From assembly GCF_904426505.1 (NCBI RefSeq), contig NZ_CAJGBN010000004.1, positions 1-64,000 of the forward strand: a DNA stretch of 64,000 nucleotides, read 5' to 3'. The translations under genes were made by a program, and so were the position numbers. This DNA comes from Rubrivivax sp. A210 (GTDB lineage: Bacteria > Pseudomonadota > Gammaproteobacteria > Burkholderiales > Burkholderiaceae_C). A model generated the notes under the pieces. That model ran no database searches and had not been told where the DNA came from. It saw only the letters and a list, made by a program, of their open reading frames with translations. Shown here in pieces: positions 46,037 through 59,418 of the stretch. Numbering within the stretch: the stretch's first letter is position 1; each line of letters starts with the position of its first letter.

Positions 46037-46930
46037 ATGGCGTTCGAGGCCCTGCCGCTGGCGCCGGCGCTGCTCGGCGAATCGCCCTTCTGGCATCCCG
46101 AGCAGGGCTGCCTCTACTGGGTCGACATCCCCGGCAAGGCCTTGCACCGCTACCACCCGCCCAGCGCTGCCCACCGGATGTGGCCCCTGGATAGCGAGGC
46201 CGGCTGCTGCGCGCCCCTGCCCGGCGGCGACCTGCTGCTGGCCCAGCGCGACGGCCTGCACCGCTTCAACCCCGAGACCGGCCAGCGCGAGCCCCTGGCC
46301 GAGCCGCCCTACCAGCCCCAGGAAGAACGCTTCAACGACGGCAAGGCCGACGCCCAGGGCCGGCTGTGGGTGAGCACCCTCTATGAGCCGCGCCAGCCGC
46401 CGCGGGCCGCGCTCTACCGCTGGGCCGCCGGCAAGCTCGCGCGCATGGCCGGCGACATCACGGTGGGCAACGGCCTGGCCTTCAGCCCCGACGGCGCCAC
46501 GATGTACTGGAGCGACACCACCTCGCACCGCATCTTCGCCTTCGATTTCGATGGCGCCGAGGGCACGATCTCGCGCCAGCGCGTGCTGGCCGAGTTTGCG
46601 CTGCGGCAACCCGGCCAGGAGCTGGCCAGCTACGGCGGCCGCCCCGACGGCGCCGCGGTCGACGCCGAGGGCGCCTACTGGTGCGCGATGTTCGAGGGCC
46701 AGCGCCTGCTGCGCCTGGCGCCCGACGGCCGCTTGCTGCAGGAGCTGAGGCTGCCGGTGCGCTGTCCCACCATGCCCTGCTTCGGCGGGCCCGACCTGCG
46801 CACGCTCTACATCACCACCGCCCGCCACAACCGCCCCGCAGCCGAACTCGCGGCCCAGCCGCTGGCCGGCTGCGTGCTGGCCACGCGCGTGGACGTGCCA
46901 GGCCTGCCGGTGAACTTCGCCCGGGGTTGA
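46037..46930 (+). CDS. SMP-30/gluconolactonase-family lactonase
   Basis: 297 residues. Six-bladed propeller pattern with metal-binding residues: LLGESPFWHPEQGCLYWVDI (Glu), RFNDGKADAQGRLWVST (Asn/Asp), GNGLAFSPDGATMYWSDT (Asn/Asp), and the lid segment GRPDGAAVDAEGAYWCAMF (Asp). It hydrolyses sugar lactones with a divalent metal. It is co-transcribed with the aldose epimerase. The sugar (galactose, arabinose or gluconate type) is not known. Confidence 0.9.
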   Translation: MAFEALPLAPALLGESPFWHPEQGCLYWVDIPGKALHRYHPPSAAHRMWPLDSEAGCCAPLPGGDLLLAQRDGLHRFNPETGQREPLAEPPYQPQEERFNDGKADAQGRLWVSTLYEPRQPPRAALYRWAAGKLARMAGDITVGNGLAFSPDGATMYWSDTTSHRIFAFDFDGAEGTISRQRVLAEFALRQPGQELASYGGRPDGAAVDAEGAYWCAMFEGQRLLRLAPDGRLLQELRLPVRCPTMPCFGGPDLRTLYITTARHNRPAAELAAQPLAGCVLATRVDVPGLPVNFARG

Positions 46931-46942
46931 GGCCGCCAGGCC

Positions 46943-47557
46943 TCAGAGGTTCGAGTACTTGACCGAGCAGCCATAAGGCCGCGTCGCCGCCTGGCTGATG
47001 GTCTTGCCGGCCAGGGCCTCGGCCAGCGCCAGCTTGACGTGGTTGGTGGCACCCGGGATGTCGGCCGGGTCGGCGGTGGGACGGTTGTCGATGCCGCCGG
47101 CATAGACCAGCTTGCCCTGCGGGTCGACGATGTACATGTGCGGCGTCGTGCGGGCGCCATAGGCGCGCCCGATGCGGCCGTCGCTGTCCATCAGCGTGGC
47201 GCTGGCGGCGGCTTTCTGTGCCTTCATCCACTGCGCCATCTCGGCCGGCTTCTTGTAGTCGCCATGCTCGGGGGTGGTGGAGTTGATCGCCAGCCAGACC
47301 ACGCCCTGGGAGGTGGCGTCCTTCTGCGTCGCCTGCATATTGGCCGCGCCATAGTGCTTGTCGACGAAGGGGCACTCGGGATTGACCCATTCCAGCACCA
47401 CATGCCGGCCCTTGAAGTCGGACAGCTGAACCGTCTTGCCGGTGGTGTCGACGGCGCTGAAGGCGGGCGCGGGCTGGCCCACGGCGGCGGCGGCTCGGGC
47501 GCCACTGCCTTGGGCAAAGGCCACGGCCAGCACGGTGGCGGCGATCAGGGTCTTCAT
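46943..47557 (-). CDS. Exported thioredoxin-fold redoxin
   Basis: 204 residues. Signal peptide (TLIAATVLAVAFAQGSGARA), then an AhpC/TSA-type redoxin fold with the single early cysteine in WVNPECPFVDKHYG and the conserved ARTTPHMYIVDPQGKLVYAGGIDN. Only one further cysteine occurs near the C-terminus (YGCSVKY). It is probably a periplasmic thiol peroxidase or reductase. It lies 14 bases downstream of the dsbD gene on the same strand, so DsbD may be its electron source. Confidence 0.85.
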   Translation of the reverse strand: MKTLIAATVLAVAFAQGSGARAAAAVGQPAPAFSAVDTTGKTVQLSDFKGRHVVLEWVNPECPFVDKHYGAANMQATQKDATSQGVVWLAINSTTPEHGDYKKPAEMAQWMKAQKAAASATLMDSDGRIGRAYGARTTPHMYIVDPQGKLVYAGGIDNRPTADPADIPGATNHVKLALAEALAGKTISQAATRPYGCSVKYSNL

Positions 47558-47571
47558 GCTCGGTCTCCGGG

Positions 47572-49707
47572 TCAGGTGCGGGGCAGGGCAGCGACCGTGC
47601 GGCGCAGTTCGTCGGTGCTCAAGATTTCGCTCAGCAGCACAGGCGCCGGCGCGCCCGGAGCGTGGAAGACGTAGACCGGCACGCCGCTGCGGCCCATGCG
47701 CGCCAGTTCGGCGCTGATGGCGGCGTCGCGGCGCGTCCAGTCGGCGCGCAGCAGCAGCACGCGGGCGGCCGCGAAATCGGCCTTGACCTGGCGGTCGGCC
47801 AGCGCCGTGCGCTTGTTGAACTGGCAGGTCACGCACCAGGCGGCGGTGAAGTCGACGAAGACCGGCCGCCCCTCGGCCAGGGCCTGGGACACGCGCTCGG
47901 CCGACCAGGGCTGCCACTCGTCGGCCGCGCCCGTCACCTGGGCCTGGGCCTCGTGGCGCAGCGTCGGCACGGCCCAGAACAGCGCCACCGCCAGCAGCGC
48001 CAGCGCGGTGGCGCCGAAACCGGCGCGGGCGCGCGGCCCCAGCGCCGGCGAGCCCAGGGCCCAGGCCGCAAAGGCCAGTGCCACCAGCAGGCCCAGCAGC
48101 GCCGCGGCGCCGTCTATGCCCGATTGCTGGCCCAGCACCCAGACCAGCCAGACCACGGTGGCGAACATCGGGAAGGCCATCAGCGACTTGAAGTGCGCCA
48201 TCCACACCCCTGGCCGCGGCAGCCGCCGCGCCAGCGCCGGCCAGGCGCTGGCCGCCAGATAGGGTAGGGCCATGCCCAGGCCCAAGGCGGCAAACACCGC
48301 CAGCGCCTGCGCCGTCGGCAGGGTCACGGCCGCGCCCAGGGAGGCGCCCATGAAGGGCGCCGTGCAGGGCGAGGCCACGGCCACCGCGAGCACGCCGGTG
48401 AGCGCCGAATCGACGACCGGATGCCGCGCCCTTGCGCTGGCCCAGGCGCTGGGCAGCACGGACGAAAACTCGAAGACGCCGGCGAGGTTGAGGCCGATGA
48501 GCGTGAACAGCGCCGCCAGCACCGCCACCACCGCCGGCTGCTGCAGCTGGAAGCCCCAACCGAGCTGCTCGCCGCCGGCGCGCAGCGCCAGCAGCAGGGC
48601 GGCCAGCGTGACGAAGGACAGCACCACGCCCACCGTGTAGGCGATGCCGCCGGCCAGCAGGCGCCGTCGCGCATCGGGCTCGGCGGCATGGGCGGCAAAG
48701 CCCAGCACCTTGAGCGAAAGCACCGGAAAGACGCAGGGCATCAGGTTGAGCAGCATGCCGCCCAGCAGGGCCAGGCCCAGCGACAGCGCCAGGCTGGCGT
48801 CGGCTTGCGGCGGTGGTGCGGGTGCGGCCGCTGGCGCGGGTGCCGCGCCCGGTGTTCCAGGCGCGGCGGCAGCCGGCCAGGGCGTGGTCACCGCCACCTG
48901 CAACTGCACGCCGGCGGCACCGTCGCCCGCCAGCACGGCGGGGATGGCGTTGGGCGCGTCGGTGCGCTGCTCGTCCAGCGGCACGCGGGCGGTCCATTCG
49001 GCACCCTGCCAGCGGCCCTGCTGGAGGCCCGCGTTGGCAATCAAGCCCGAAGTCTCGGGAAAGAAGCGCAGTTCGCGGCCCTGCCAGGCCGCGGGCAGGC
49101 CGGCCACGCGCAGCAGCAGCGCACCGGGCTCAACCGTGGCCGTGGCCTGCGCCGCTGCCAGCGTTTGAGGCGTGGCGGCGCGTGCGGCCTCGAAGAGCGC
49201 GCCATGGCCGGCGGTGGCGGCCTGGGCCGGCAGGCGCAGTGCGAAGTCGCCGTTCTCGGGGATGCAGACGTCCTTGCACACCAGCCAGGTGGCTTGCAGC
49301 TTGATGTCCAGCGCCTCGCCCTTCCAGCCGGCCGGCACGGCGAGCGCCACCGGCAGCAACAGCGTGCCCTCGTAGCCGAAGTTCATCAGCGGGCCAATGG
49401 GCAGGCGCAGCGGCGTCGGCCACTCGATGGGGCCGGCGGCAACGCCCGCGGGCAGCTGCCAGTTCAGTGTCGTCGGCAGGCCGGAGTCGCCCGGGTTCTT
49501 CCAGTAGGTGTGCCAGTGCGGCTGGTGCTCGATCTTCAGGCCCAGCCACATGGGCTTGCCGGCCTGCACGCCCTCGGGCGCGTGCGCCACGAGTTCGGCG
49601 CGCACCTGCGGCGTGGTGACGACGGCGCCGGGGCTGGCATGGGCGCCGGTGCCGGCGAGGGCGGCCAGGGCGACGAAGAGGGCGAGGCCGGCGAGGGTGG
49701 TCTTCAT
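47572..49707 (-). CDS. dsbD: Thiol:disulfide interchange protein DsbD
   Basis: 711 residues from the ATG at 49707 with a signal peptide. The N-terminal DsbC-like periplasmic domain (HWHTYWKNPGDSGLPTTLNW and CKDVCIPENG) is followed by the eight-helix DsbD core (LLNLMPCVFPVLSLKVLGF; the second core cysteine in VAVASPCTAPFMGASLGAA). The C-terminal thioredoxin domain has FTAAWCVTCQFNK. It moves reducing power from cytoplasmic thioredoxin to periplasmic partners, including cytochrome c maturation. Confidence 0.92.
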   Translation of the reverse strand: MKTTLAGLALFVALAALAGTGAHASPGAVVTTPQVRAELVAHAPEGVQAGKPMWLGLKIEHQPHWHTYWKNPGDSGLPTTLNWQLPAGVAAGPIEWPTPLRLPIGPLMNFGYEGTLLLPVALAVPAGWKGEALDIKLQATWLVCKDVCIPENGDFALRLPAQAATAGHGALFEAARAATPQTLAAAQATATVEPGALLLRVAGLPAAWQGRELRFFPETSGLIANAGLQQGRWQGAEWTARVPLDEQRTDAPNAIPAVLAGDGAAGVQLQVAVTTPWPAAAAPGTPGAAPAPAAAPAPPPQADASLALSLGLALLGGMLLNLMPCVFPVLSLKVLGFAAHAAEPDARRRLLAGGIAYTVGVVLSFVTLAALLLALRAGGEQLGWGFQLQQPAVVAVLAALFTLIGLNLAGVFEFSSVLPSAWASARARHPVVDSALTGVLAVAVASPCTAPFMGASLGAAVTLPTAQALAVFAALGLGMALPYLAASAWPALARRLPRPGVWMAHFKSLMAFPMFATVVWLVWVLGQQSGIDGAAALLGLLVALAFAAWALGSPALGPRARAGFGATALALLAVALFWAVPTLRHEAQAQVTGAADEWQPWSAERVSQALAEGRPVFVDFTAAWCVTCQFNKRTALADRQVKADFAAARVLLLRADWTRRDAAISAELARMGRSGVPVYVFHAPGAPAPVLLSEILSTDELRRTVAALPRT

Positions 49708-49860
49708 GCGGAAGGCTTGGATGCGGGGCGGCGGTGCGGGTTCCGTCGAGCCCTGCATTGTCCGCCGCCCGGTCGCAGCCTGCCGGGCCCTCAAGGGCCG
49801 CCTGACCGCCAAGAAATCCCTCGATCTTTGATGGAAAGCAGAGGGCTGCGGGTTTGTTCG

Positions 49861-49866
49861 TATAAT
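49861..49866 (+). promoter_or_regulatory. -10 element of the ATP synthase operon
   Basis: Consensus TATAAT 28 bases before the atpI start, in a locally AT-richer gap between divergent dsbD and atpI. No good -35 match at 16-18 bases. Confidence 0.6.
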
Positions 49867-49893
49867 TCCGAGGCTTTGCTGACCTCACCCACC

Positions 49894-50388
49894 ATGGCGA
49901 TCGACCGGAAGCTCCGCAACGAACGCTGGGACGAAGATGAGGCAGACGGCCAGGGAGGGGCGGCGCGGTTCAAGCCGCTGACGAAGGAGGAAGCATCGCA
50001 GTTGCGCAAGCGCCTGCCGTCACTGTCGCCGTGGCGGGTGGTGGCTGTGCAGGTTGCGGTGGGTGTGGTGGCGGCGCTGCTGGCGGCGCTGGTCACACAA
50101 AGATTGGAGCTGGCGTGGTCGGTGCTTTACGGCGCCGCCACGGTGGTGGTGCCGGGGGCCTTGATGGCGCGCGGCATGACCAGCCGGCTCAGCAGCATGT
50201 CGCCTGGTGGCAGCGCCGTCAGTTTCATGTTGTGGGAGTTTGTCAAGATCGCGGTTTCGGTGGTCATGCTGGTGCTGGCCCCGAAGCTCGTGCAGCCCCT
50301 GAGCTGGCCAGCCTTGCTGGTGGGCTTGGTGCTGTGCATCAAGGTGTACTGGGTCGCGCTGGCTTGGCGCGGCCGCATCAACGGCTGA
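49894..50388 (+). CDS. atpI: ATP synthase protein I (AtpI)
   Basis: 164 residues: a charged N-terminus (about 45 residues) then four membrane helices ([76 protein letters not shown]). AtpI assists assembly of the c-ring and is not part of the final enzyme. It is the first gene of the operon, with atpB 19 bases on. Confidence 0.88.
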   Translation: MAIDRKLRNERWDEDEADGQGGAARFKPLTKEEASQLRKRLPSLSPWRVVAVQVAVGVVAALLAALVTQRLELAWSVLYGAATVVVPGALMARGMTSRLSSMSPGGSAVSFMLWEFVKIAVSVVMLVLAPKLVQPLSWPALLVGLVLCIKVYWVALAWRGRING

Positions 50389-50407
50389 ACGGACGAGACG
50401 AAAACAC

Positions 50408-51654
<1,247 letters not shown>

Positions 51655-51733
51655 GCGCTGAGCTTGCCGCAATCGTGGGCGCCGAAGCCGCACGGCTTCG
51701 CTGCCCTCCCGTCACCGTGACCGAGGCATAAAA

Positions 51734-52204
51734 GTGAGCATCACCGGTACCCTCATCGTCCAGATGATCGTGTTCCTGATCCTGGTCTGGTTCACGATGA
51801 AATTCGTGTGGCCACCGATCACCGTCGCGCTCGACGAGCGCGCCAAGAAGATCGCCGACGGCCTGAGCGCCGCCGACAAGGCCAAGACCGAGCTGAGCGC
51901 GGCCAACAAGCGCGTCGAAGCCCAGTTGTCCGCTGCCCGTGACGACGCCGCCAAGCGTCTGGCCGATGCCGAGCGCCTGGCGCAGCAGATGGTGGAAGAC
52001 GCCAAGGGCCGCGCCAGCGAAGAAGCCGCCAAGATCGTCGCTGCTGCCCGTGCCGAGGCCGAGCAGGAGTCGATGAAGGCGCGCGAGATCCTGCGCGAGC
52101 AGGTGGCCGGGCTCGCCGTCAAGGGCGCCGAGGCCATCCTGCGCAAGGAAGTCAACGCCGCTGCGCACGCCGACATGCTCGGCCGCCTGAAAGCCGAGCT
52201 GTAA
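51734..52204 (+). CDS. atpF: ATP synthase F0 subunit b
   Basis: 156 residues beginning at GTG. One N-terminal helix ([20 protein letters not shown]) and a long charged coiled coil ([29 protein letters not shown]). It forms the peripheral stalk joining F0 to F1 through the delta subunit, whose gene starts two bases later. Confidence 0.97.
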   Translation: MSITGTLIVQMIVFLILVWFTMKFVWPPITVALDERAKKIADGLSAADKAKTELSAANKRVEAQLSAARDDAAKRLADAERLAQQMVEDAKGRASEEAAKIVAAARAEAEQESMKAREILREQVAGLAVKGAEAILRKEVNAAAHADMLGRLKAEL

Positions 52205-52206
52205 CC

Positions 52207-52740
52207 ATGGCCGAGCTGGCAACCCTGGCGCGCCCCTACGCCGAGGCGCTGTTCAAGTCAGTGTCCATCACCGACGCGCAATCGACCGTGACGCAGCTTT
52301 CCGAAGCGGCCCAGGTGGCTGCCGATGAAGCGCTGCGAAGCTTCGCCGACAACCCGCGTGTCAGCGTCGACCAGGTCTTCGGCATCGTCTCGACGGCGAC
52401 GAAGACGCAGCTCGGCGAGCGCGTGAAGAACCTGCTGCGCGTGGTCATCGAGAACGGCCGCCTGGCGGCGCTGCCCGAGATCTCGGCGCAGTTCCAGCAC
52501 CTGGTCAATGCGCGCTCGGGCTCGTCGGATGCCACCATCTACAGCGCCTTCGCGATCGAGGGCGATGCGTTAGCCGAAGTCGTGGCCATGCTCGAGAAGC
52601 GCTTCGACCGCAAGCTCAAAGCCCGCGTCGAGATCGTTCCCGAATTGATCGGCGGCATCCGTGTCGTCGTCGGCGACGAGGTGCTCGACACCTCGGTGAA
52701 GGCCCGTCTTGAACAAATGAAGGTCGCGCTGACCGCATAA
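52207..52740 (+). CDS. atpH: ATP synthase F1 subunit delta
   Basis: 177 residues. It has the opening [14 protein letters not shown], the middle [17 protein letters not shown], and the C-terminal [37 protein letters not shown] that are typical of delta. It caps F1 and binds the b stalk. Confidence 0.97.
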   Translation: MAELATLARPYAEALFKSVSITDAQSTVTQLSEAAQVAADEALRSFADNPRVSVDQVFGIVSTATKTQLGERVKNLLRVVIENGRLAALPEISAQFQHLVNARSGSSDATIYSAFAIEGDALAEVVAMLEKRFDRKLKARVEIVPELIGGIRVVVGDEVLDTSVKARLEQMKVALTA

Positions 52741-52780
52741 GGTCGCTGACGCCCCGTGCGCGTGACGTGAAGGAAACAAC

Positions 52781-54334
<1,554 letters not shown>

Positions 54335-54364
54335 AGCCCCCGACCCTACCCAGGAGCACAGACC

Positions 54365-55261
54365 ATGGCGGTCGGCAAAGAGATACGCGGCAAGATCAAA
54401 TCGGTGGAGAACACCAAGAAGATCACCAAGGCCATGGAAATGGTCGCCGCTTCGAAGATGCGCAAGGCGCAGGAGCGCATGCGCGCGGCGCGTCCGTACG
54501 CCGACAAGATCCGCAACATCACGGCCCACTTGGCCGAGGCCAACCCCGAGTACAAGAGCCCGTACATGCGCGACGTGGCCAAGGGCGGGCCGGCGGCCAA
54601 GGCGGTGGGCTTCATCGTCGTGACCACCGACAAGGGTCTGTGCGGCGGCCTCAACACCAATGTGCTGCGCGTCGTCACGAACAAGATGAAGGAAGTGCAG
54701 GCCGCCGGCAACGCCATCCAGGCGGTGGCCATCGGCAACAAGGGCCTGGGTTTCCTCAACCGCATCGGCGGCAACGTCATCAGCCACGCCACGCAGCTGG
54801 GCGATGCGCCCCAGCTCGAGAAGCTGATCGGCCCGGTGAAGGTGATGCTCGACGCCTTCGTCGCCGGCAAGCTCGACGCCGTGTACCTTTGCTTCACCAA
54901 GTTCATCAACACGATGAAGCAGGAGCCCATGGTCGAGCCGCTGCTGCCGCTGGCACCGCAGCGCCTTGAGCAGACGGCGGCCGAAAAGAAGCAGTACGGC
55001 TGGGATTACATCTACGAGCCCGATGCGCCCACCGTCATCGACGACCTGCTCACGCGCTACATCGAGGCCCTGGTCTACCAGGCGGTGGCCGAGAACATGG
55101 CCAGCGAGCAGAGCGCGCGCATGGTGGCCATGAAGGCCGCCACCGACAACGCCGGCACGCTGATCGGTGAGCTCAAGCTCATCTACAACAAGACCCGGCA
55201 AGCGGCGATCACCAAGGAACTGTCCGAGATCGTCAGCGGCGCGGCGGCCATCAGCGGCTGA
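54365..55261 (+). CDS. atpG: ATP synthase F1 subunit gamma
   Basis: 298 residues. It opens with [21 protein letters not shown] and ends with [19 protein letters not shown] and [19 protein letters not shown], the two coiled-coil halves of the rotor. It couples c-ring rotation to the catalytic head. Confidence 0.98.
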   Translation: MAVGKEIRGKIKSVENTKKITKAMEMVAASKMRKAQERMRAARPYADKIRNITAHLAEANPEYKSPYMRDVAKGGPAAKAVGFIVVTTDKGLCGGLNTNVLRVVTNKMKEVQAAGNAIQAVAIGNKGLGFLNRIGGNVISHATQLGDAPQLEKLIGPVKVMLDAFVAGKLDAVYLCFTKFINTMKQEPMVEPLLPLAPQRLEQTAAEKKQYGWDYIYEPDAPTVIDDLLTRYIEALVYQAVAENMASEQSARMVAMKAATDNAGTLIGELKLIYNKTRQAAITKELSEIVSGAAAISG

Positions 55262-55303
55262 TGCCACGCCAACCGAACACCGAATTCAGCGAATCAAGTT
55301 TGA

Positions 55304-56728
<1,425 letters not shown>

Positions 56729-56756
56729 CCGGCGCATACGGGCGCCTGGCGTCGTT

Positions 56757-56793
56757 GCGCTCCTCGCCGTACGGGTGTACGGCTGCGGGGCGC
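56757..56793 (+). repeat. Palindromic element between atpD and atpC
   Basis: GCCGTAC (56766-56772) pairs with GTACGGC (56777-56783) around a four-base loop, and outer GCGC arms (56757-56760, 56790-56793) extend the stem. It occupies a 128-bp gap that is unusual within this otherwise compact operon. It has the look of a dispersed REP-like element and may lower or fix atpC expression (inference). Confidence 0.65.
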
Positions 56794-56856
56794 GCCTAGC
56801 CAGACATCCGTCTGCTTGGTTCTTGAACCTTTTTCAACAGTAGCGGGATTCCAAAC

Positions 56857-57273
56857 ATGGCCACCATTCACGTCGACGTCGTCTCCGCCGAAGAGAGCAT
56901 CTTCAGCGGCGAGGCCAAGTTCGTCGCGCTGCCGGGCGAGAACGGTGAGCTCGGCATCCTGCCGCGCCACACGCCGCTGATCACGCGCATCAAGCCGGGC
57001 GCGGTGCGCATCCAGCGCGCCGACAATGACGAGGAAGAGTTCGTCTTCGTTGCCGGCGGCATCCTCGAAGTGCAGCCGGGCACGGTTACCGTCCTGGCCG
57101 ACACCGCCATCCGCGGCAAGGATCTCGACGAGGCCAAGGCGCTGGAAGCCAAGAAGATCGCCGAAGAGGCGATGAAGAACGCCAAGAGCGACATCGACCT
57201 CGCCGCCGCCCAGGGCGAGTTCGCGGCCATGGCGGCCCAGCTGGCGGCGATCCAGAAGCTGCGCAAGAAGTAA
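56857..57273 (+). CDS. atpC: ATP synthase F1 subunit epsilon
   Basis: 138 residues. N-terminal beta-sandwich with [37 protein letters not shown] and a C-terminal two-helix region ([27 protein letters not shown]). It is an intrinsic inhibitor and rotor component. It is separated from atpD by the palindromic element. Confidence 0.97.
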   Translation: MATIHVDVVSAEESIFSGEAKFVALPGENGELGILPRHTPLITRIKPGAVRIQRADNDEEEFVFVAGGILEVQPGTVTVLADTAIRGKDLDEAKALEAKKIAEEAMKNAKSDIDLAAAQGEFAAMAAQLAAIQKLRKK

Positions 57274-57313
57274 GCGCAGCGACGGTCCGCCCTTGCGGCG
57301 GCACCTCAAACAG

Positions 57314-57347
57314 AAAACCCGCCCGGCAGCACTGCCCGGCGGGTTTT
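57314..57347. terminator. Bidirectional terminator between atpC and ccmI
   Basis: AAAACCCGCC (57314-57323) pairs with GGCGGGTTTT (57338-57347), with an inner GGCA/TGCC pair. A/T tracts on both sides let it serve both converging genes. Confidence 0.92.
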
Positions 57348-57378
57348 GTCTTGCTGGGCCCCGGCGGCCCGAGGCGGG

Positions 57379-58191
57379 CTATTTCTTGGGTGCGGCCGGT
57401 GGCTGCTGGGCGGCGCGACGGCGGGCCTCGGCCACGCCCTCACCGAGCTGGCGCACGATGGGGTGATCGGGCGGGCCGGACTTGATGGCGCGCTCCCAGT
57501 GCTGGGCCGCGAGGGCGAAGTTGCCGCGGTTGAAGGCCACCGTGCCGGCCAGTGCCAGCGCCTTGACATTGACCGGGTCGGCCTTGAGCGCGCGGTCTAT
57601 CCACTGCAGCGGCTCGCCCTCGAGATTGCGGCCGTTCTGGATGGCCAGCGCGTCGGCGTAATCAGCCATCACGGCGGCATCGTCGGGGCGCAGCTTCAGC
57701 ACGCGCTTGTAGGCCTCGATGGCCTCGGCCGGCCGGCCGGTGGCGGCGTAGGAGCGGCCCAGCATGGCCCAGCCGTCGGCGTCGTCGGGCTGGTTCTTCA
57801 GGCGCTCGGCCAGGCGGTCCGTCATCGCGGCCATCTGGTCCTTGCCCATCGCGTGCGGCGAGGCGCCGGAGGCACCGCCGGCCACAGCCGGCGCGGCTTC
57901 GTCTGCGGGCGCCGGGTTGCGCGACTGCCACCAGGCGCCCGCGGCGACCACCCCCACCACCAGGGCCACGGCGCCCAGCATCAGGCCGCGGGACATGCCG
58001 GCGGCGGCGGGTGCAGCCACGGCGGCCGCCGCCGCGGCCGGCGTGCCGGTGACGGCGGCGACGATCTGCGCCTCGAGTGCCGCGCGGGCCGCGCCATAGG
58101 CTTCATCACCCAGGCTGCCGGCGGCGTGCCGCGCCTGCAACTGCTCCAACTGCGCGCGCAGGGCCTGCAGATCCTTGGGCTGCTCGCTCAT
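57379..58191 (-). CDS. ccmI: Cytochrome c biogenesis protein CcmI-like (TPR)
   Basis: 270 residues. The N-terminal part is DLQALRAQLEQLQARHAAGSLGDEAYGAARAALE, then one membrane helix (GLMLGAVALVVGVVAAGAWW). A periplasmic TPR region follows (LKNQPDDADGWAMLGRSYAATGRPAEAIEAYKRVLKLRPDD), typical of CcmI/CycH/NrfG. It presents apocytochrome c to the haem ligase. It overlaps the ccmD stop by ATGA. It stands directly after ccmD, without ccmE-H between them. Confidence 0.85.
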   Translation of the reverse strand: MSEQPKDLQALRAQLEQLQARHAAGSLGDEAYGAARAALEAQIVAAVTGTPAAAAAAVAAPAAAGMSRGLMLGAVALVVGVVAAGAWWQSRNPAPADEAAPAVAGGASGASPHAMGKDQMAAMTDRLAERLKNQPDDADGWAMLGRSYAATGRPAEAIEAYKRVLKLRPDDAAVMADYADALAIQNGRNLEGEPLQWIDRALKADPVNVKALALAGTVAFNRGNFALAAQHWERAIKSGPPDHPIVRQLGEGVAEARRRAAQQPPAAPKK

Positions 58192-58352
58192 AGACCCTCA
58201 TCCTGGGCCGCGGCGGCCAGTGCGGCGCGGTGGCGGCGTGCCGCCATCAGCGGCTCGACCACCATGATCAGCAGGGCCATGCCATAGGAGCCCCAGACAT
58301 AGAGCCCGTAGCCGCCCATGGCGAAGAACTCGGAGGCGCTGTTCCATTGCAT
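58188..58352 (-). CDS. ccmD: Haem exporter protein CcmD
   Basis: 54 residues with one membrane helix (YGLYVWGSYGMALLIMVVEPLM) and a basic tail (AARRHRAALAAA). It releases holo-CcmE from the CcmABC complex. The start lies one base after the ccmC stop; the longer frame upstream belongs to ccmC. Confidence 0.9.
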   Translation of the reverse strand: MQWNSASEFFAMGGYGLYVWGSYGMALLIMVVEPLMAARRHRAALAAAAQDEGL

Positions 58353-58353
58353 A

Positions 58354-59145
58354 TCAGTGTCCTTGCCGGCTGGCGGCGAGATCGTTGACCCAGCCCGTGC
58401 CCTGTTCGCGTTCGAGGATGACGGCGCGCGTGCGCATGAAGACCACGGCAAAGGCGTAGGCCCAGCAGGCCAGCGCCATCAGCAGCATGCCGGTAAGCAT
58501 GGTGCTGGCCATCGTGGGTGCGGAGGTCATGCTGACGCTGGCGCCCTGGTGCAGCGTGTTCCACCACTTCACCGAGAAATAGATGATGGGCACGTTGACC
58601 GCCCCCACCAGGGCCAGCAGGGCGCCGGCCTGGTCGCCGCGGCGCACGTCGTCGATGGATTCGACCAGGCCCATGTAGCCGAGGTAGAGGAAGAGCAGGA
58701 TCAGCTCGGACGTGAGGCGGGCGTCCCACACCCACCAGGCGCCCCAGGTCGGCTTGCCCCAGAAGGCGCCGCTCCACAGCGCCACCACGGTGAAGAGCGC
58801 GCCGGTGGGCGCGATGGCGCGCGCCAGCATCGAGGCCATGCGGGCCTTGAAGGCCCAGCCGATGGCGGCCCAGAAGGCCATCGCCAGGTACAGCACCATC
58901 GACATCCAGGCCGAGGGCACATGGATGAAGATGATGCGGTAGGCGTCGCGCTGCACCGCGTCGGTGGGCGCCACGAAGAAGCCGACCCAGAGTCCGGCGG
59001 CCGTGAGGCCCAGGGTCGCCAGCCACAGCCAGGGCAGCAGCTTGCCGCTGAGGCTGTAGAAGCGCGAGGGCGCGGCAAAGGTCGACCAGCGCAGGCCGGG
59101 GCTGTCGGGCGGGGCCTTCTTGGGAGCGATGGGAGAGTCGGTCAC
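58354..59145 (-). CDS. ccmC: Haem transporter/lyase subunit CcmC
   Basis: 263 residues from the GTG at 59145, close to the family length; the frame upstream is not conserved. Six membrane helices, the haem-handling tryptophan-rich motif WGAWWVWDARLTSE, and two conserved His (IIFIHVPSAW; WWNTLHQGASV). It loads haem onto CcmE in the system I pathway. No ccmA or ccmB precedes it: the upstream neighbour is divergent. Confidence 0.92.
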   Translation of the reverse strand: MTDSPIAPKKAPPDSPGLRWSTFAAPSRFYSLSGKLLPWLWLATLGLTAAGLWVGFFVAPTDAVQRDAYRIIFIHVPSAWMSMVLYLAMAFWAAIGWAFKARMASMLARAIAPTGALFTVVALWSGAFWGKPTWGAWWVWDARLTSELILLFLYLGYMGLVESIDDVRRGDQAGALLALVGAVNVPIIYFSVKWWNTLHQGASVSMTSAPTMASTMLTGMLLMALACWAYAFAVVFMRTRAVILEREQGTGWVNDLAASRQGH

Positions 59146-59418
59146 GGCGAGCTTTGATTCGGGTTGCGGGGGCGGGCTTGGAGGCACAAAAACTCGGGCC
59201 TTGGCGGGCGGGCCGGCACCGTGGCGGCGGGCGAAACGGGCTCGGATGCTGACAGGCCGGCGATGTTCTGCCAAGTCGGCCGTGTCATCTTGCAAAAGAT
59301 CAAACCGCCATGTGAATTTTCTTCATCCTCCCATGAGCTGCATCGCCATTTTGACGTGGCTCAAGATGAGCGCCTGCCCAAGGCAGACCATGGGCGCCTT
59401 TCGCGAGGAGCGTCCACG
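59146..59418. other. Divergent intergenic region, ccmC / oxidoreductase operon
   Basis: 273 bp. A TTGACG at 59351-59356 may be a -35 for the rightward operon, but no convincing -10 follows. A small CTGCC-caa-GGCAG hairpin lies near 59374. GAGGAG at about 59405-59410 serves the first gene. Confidence 0.35.
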
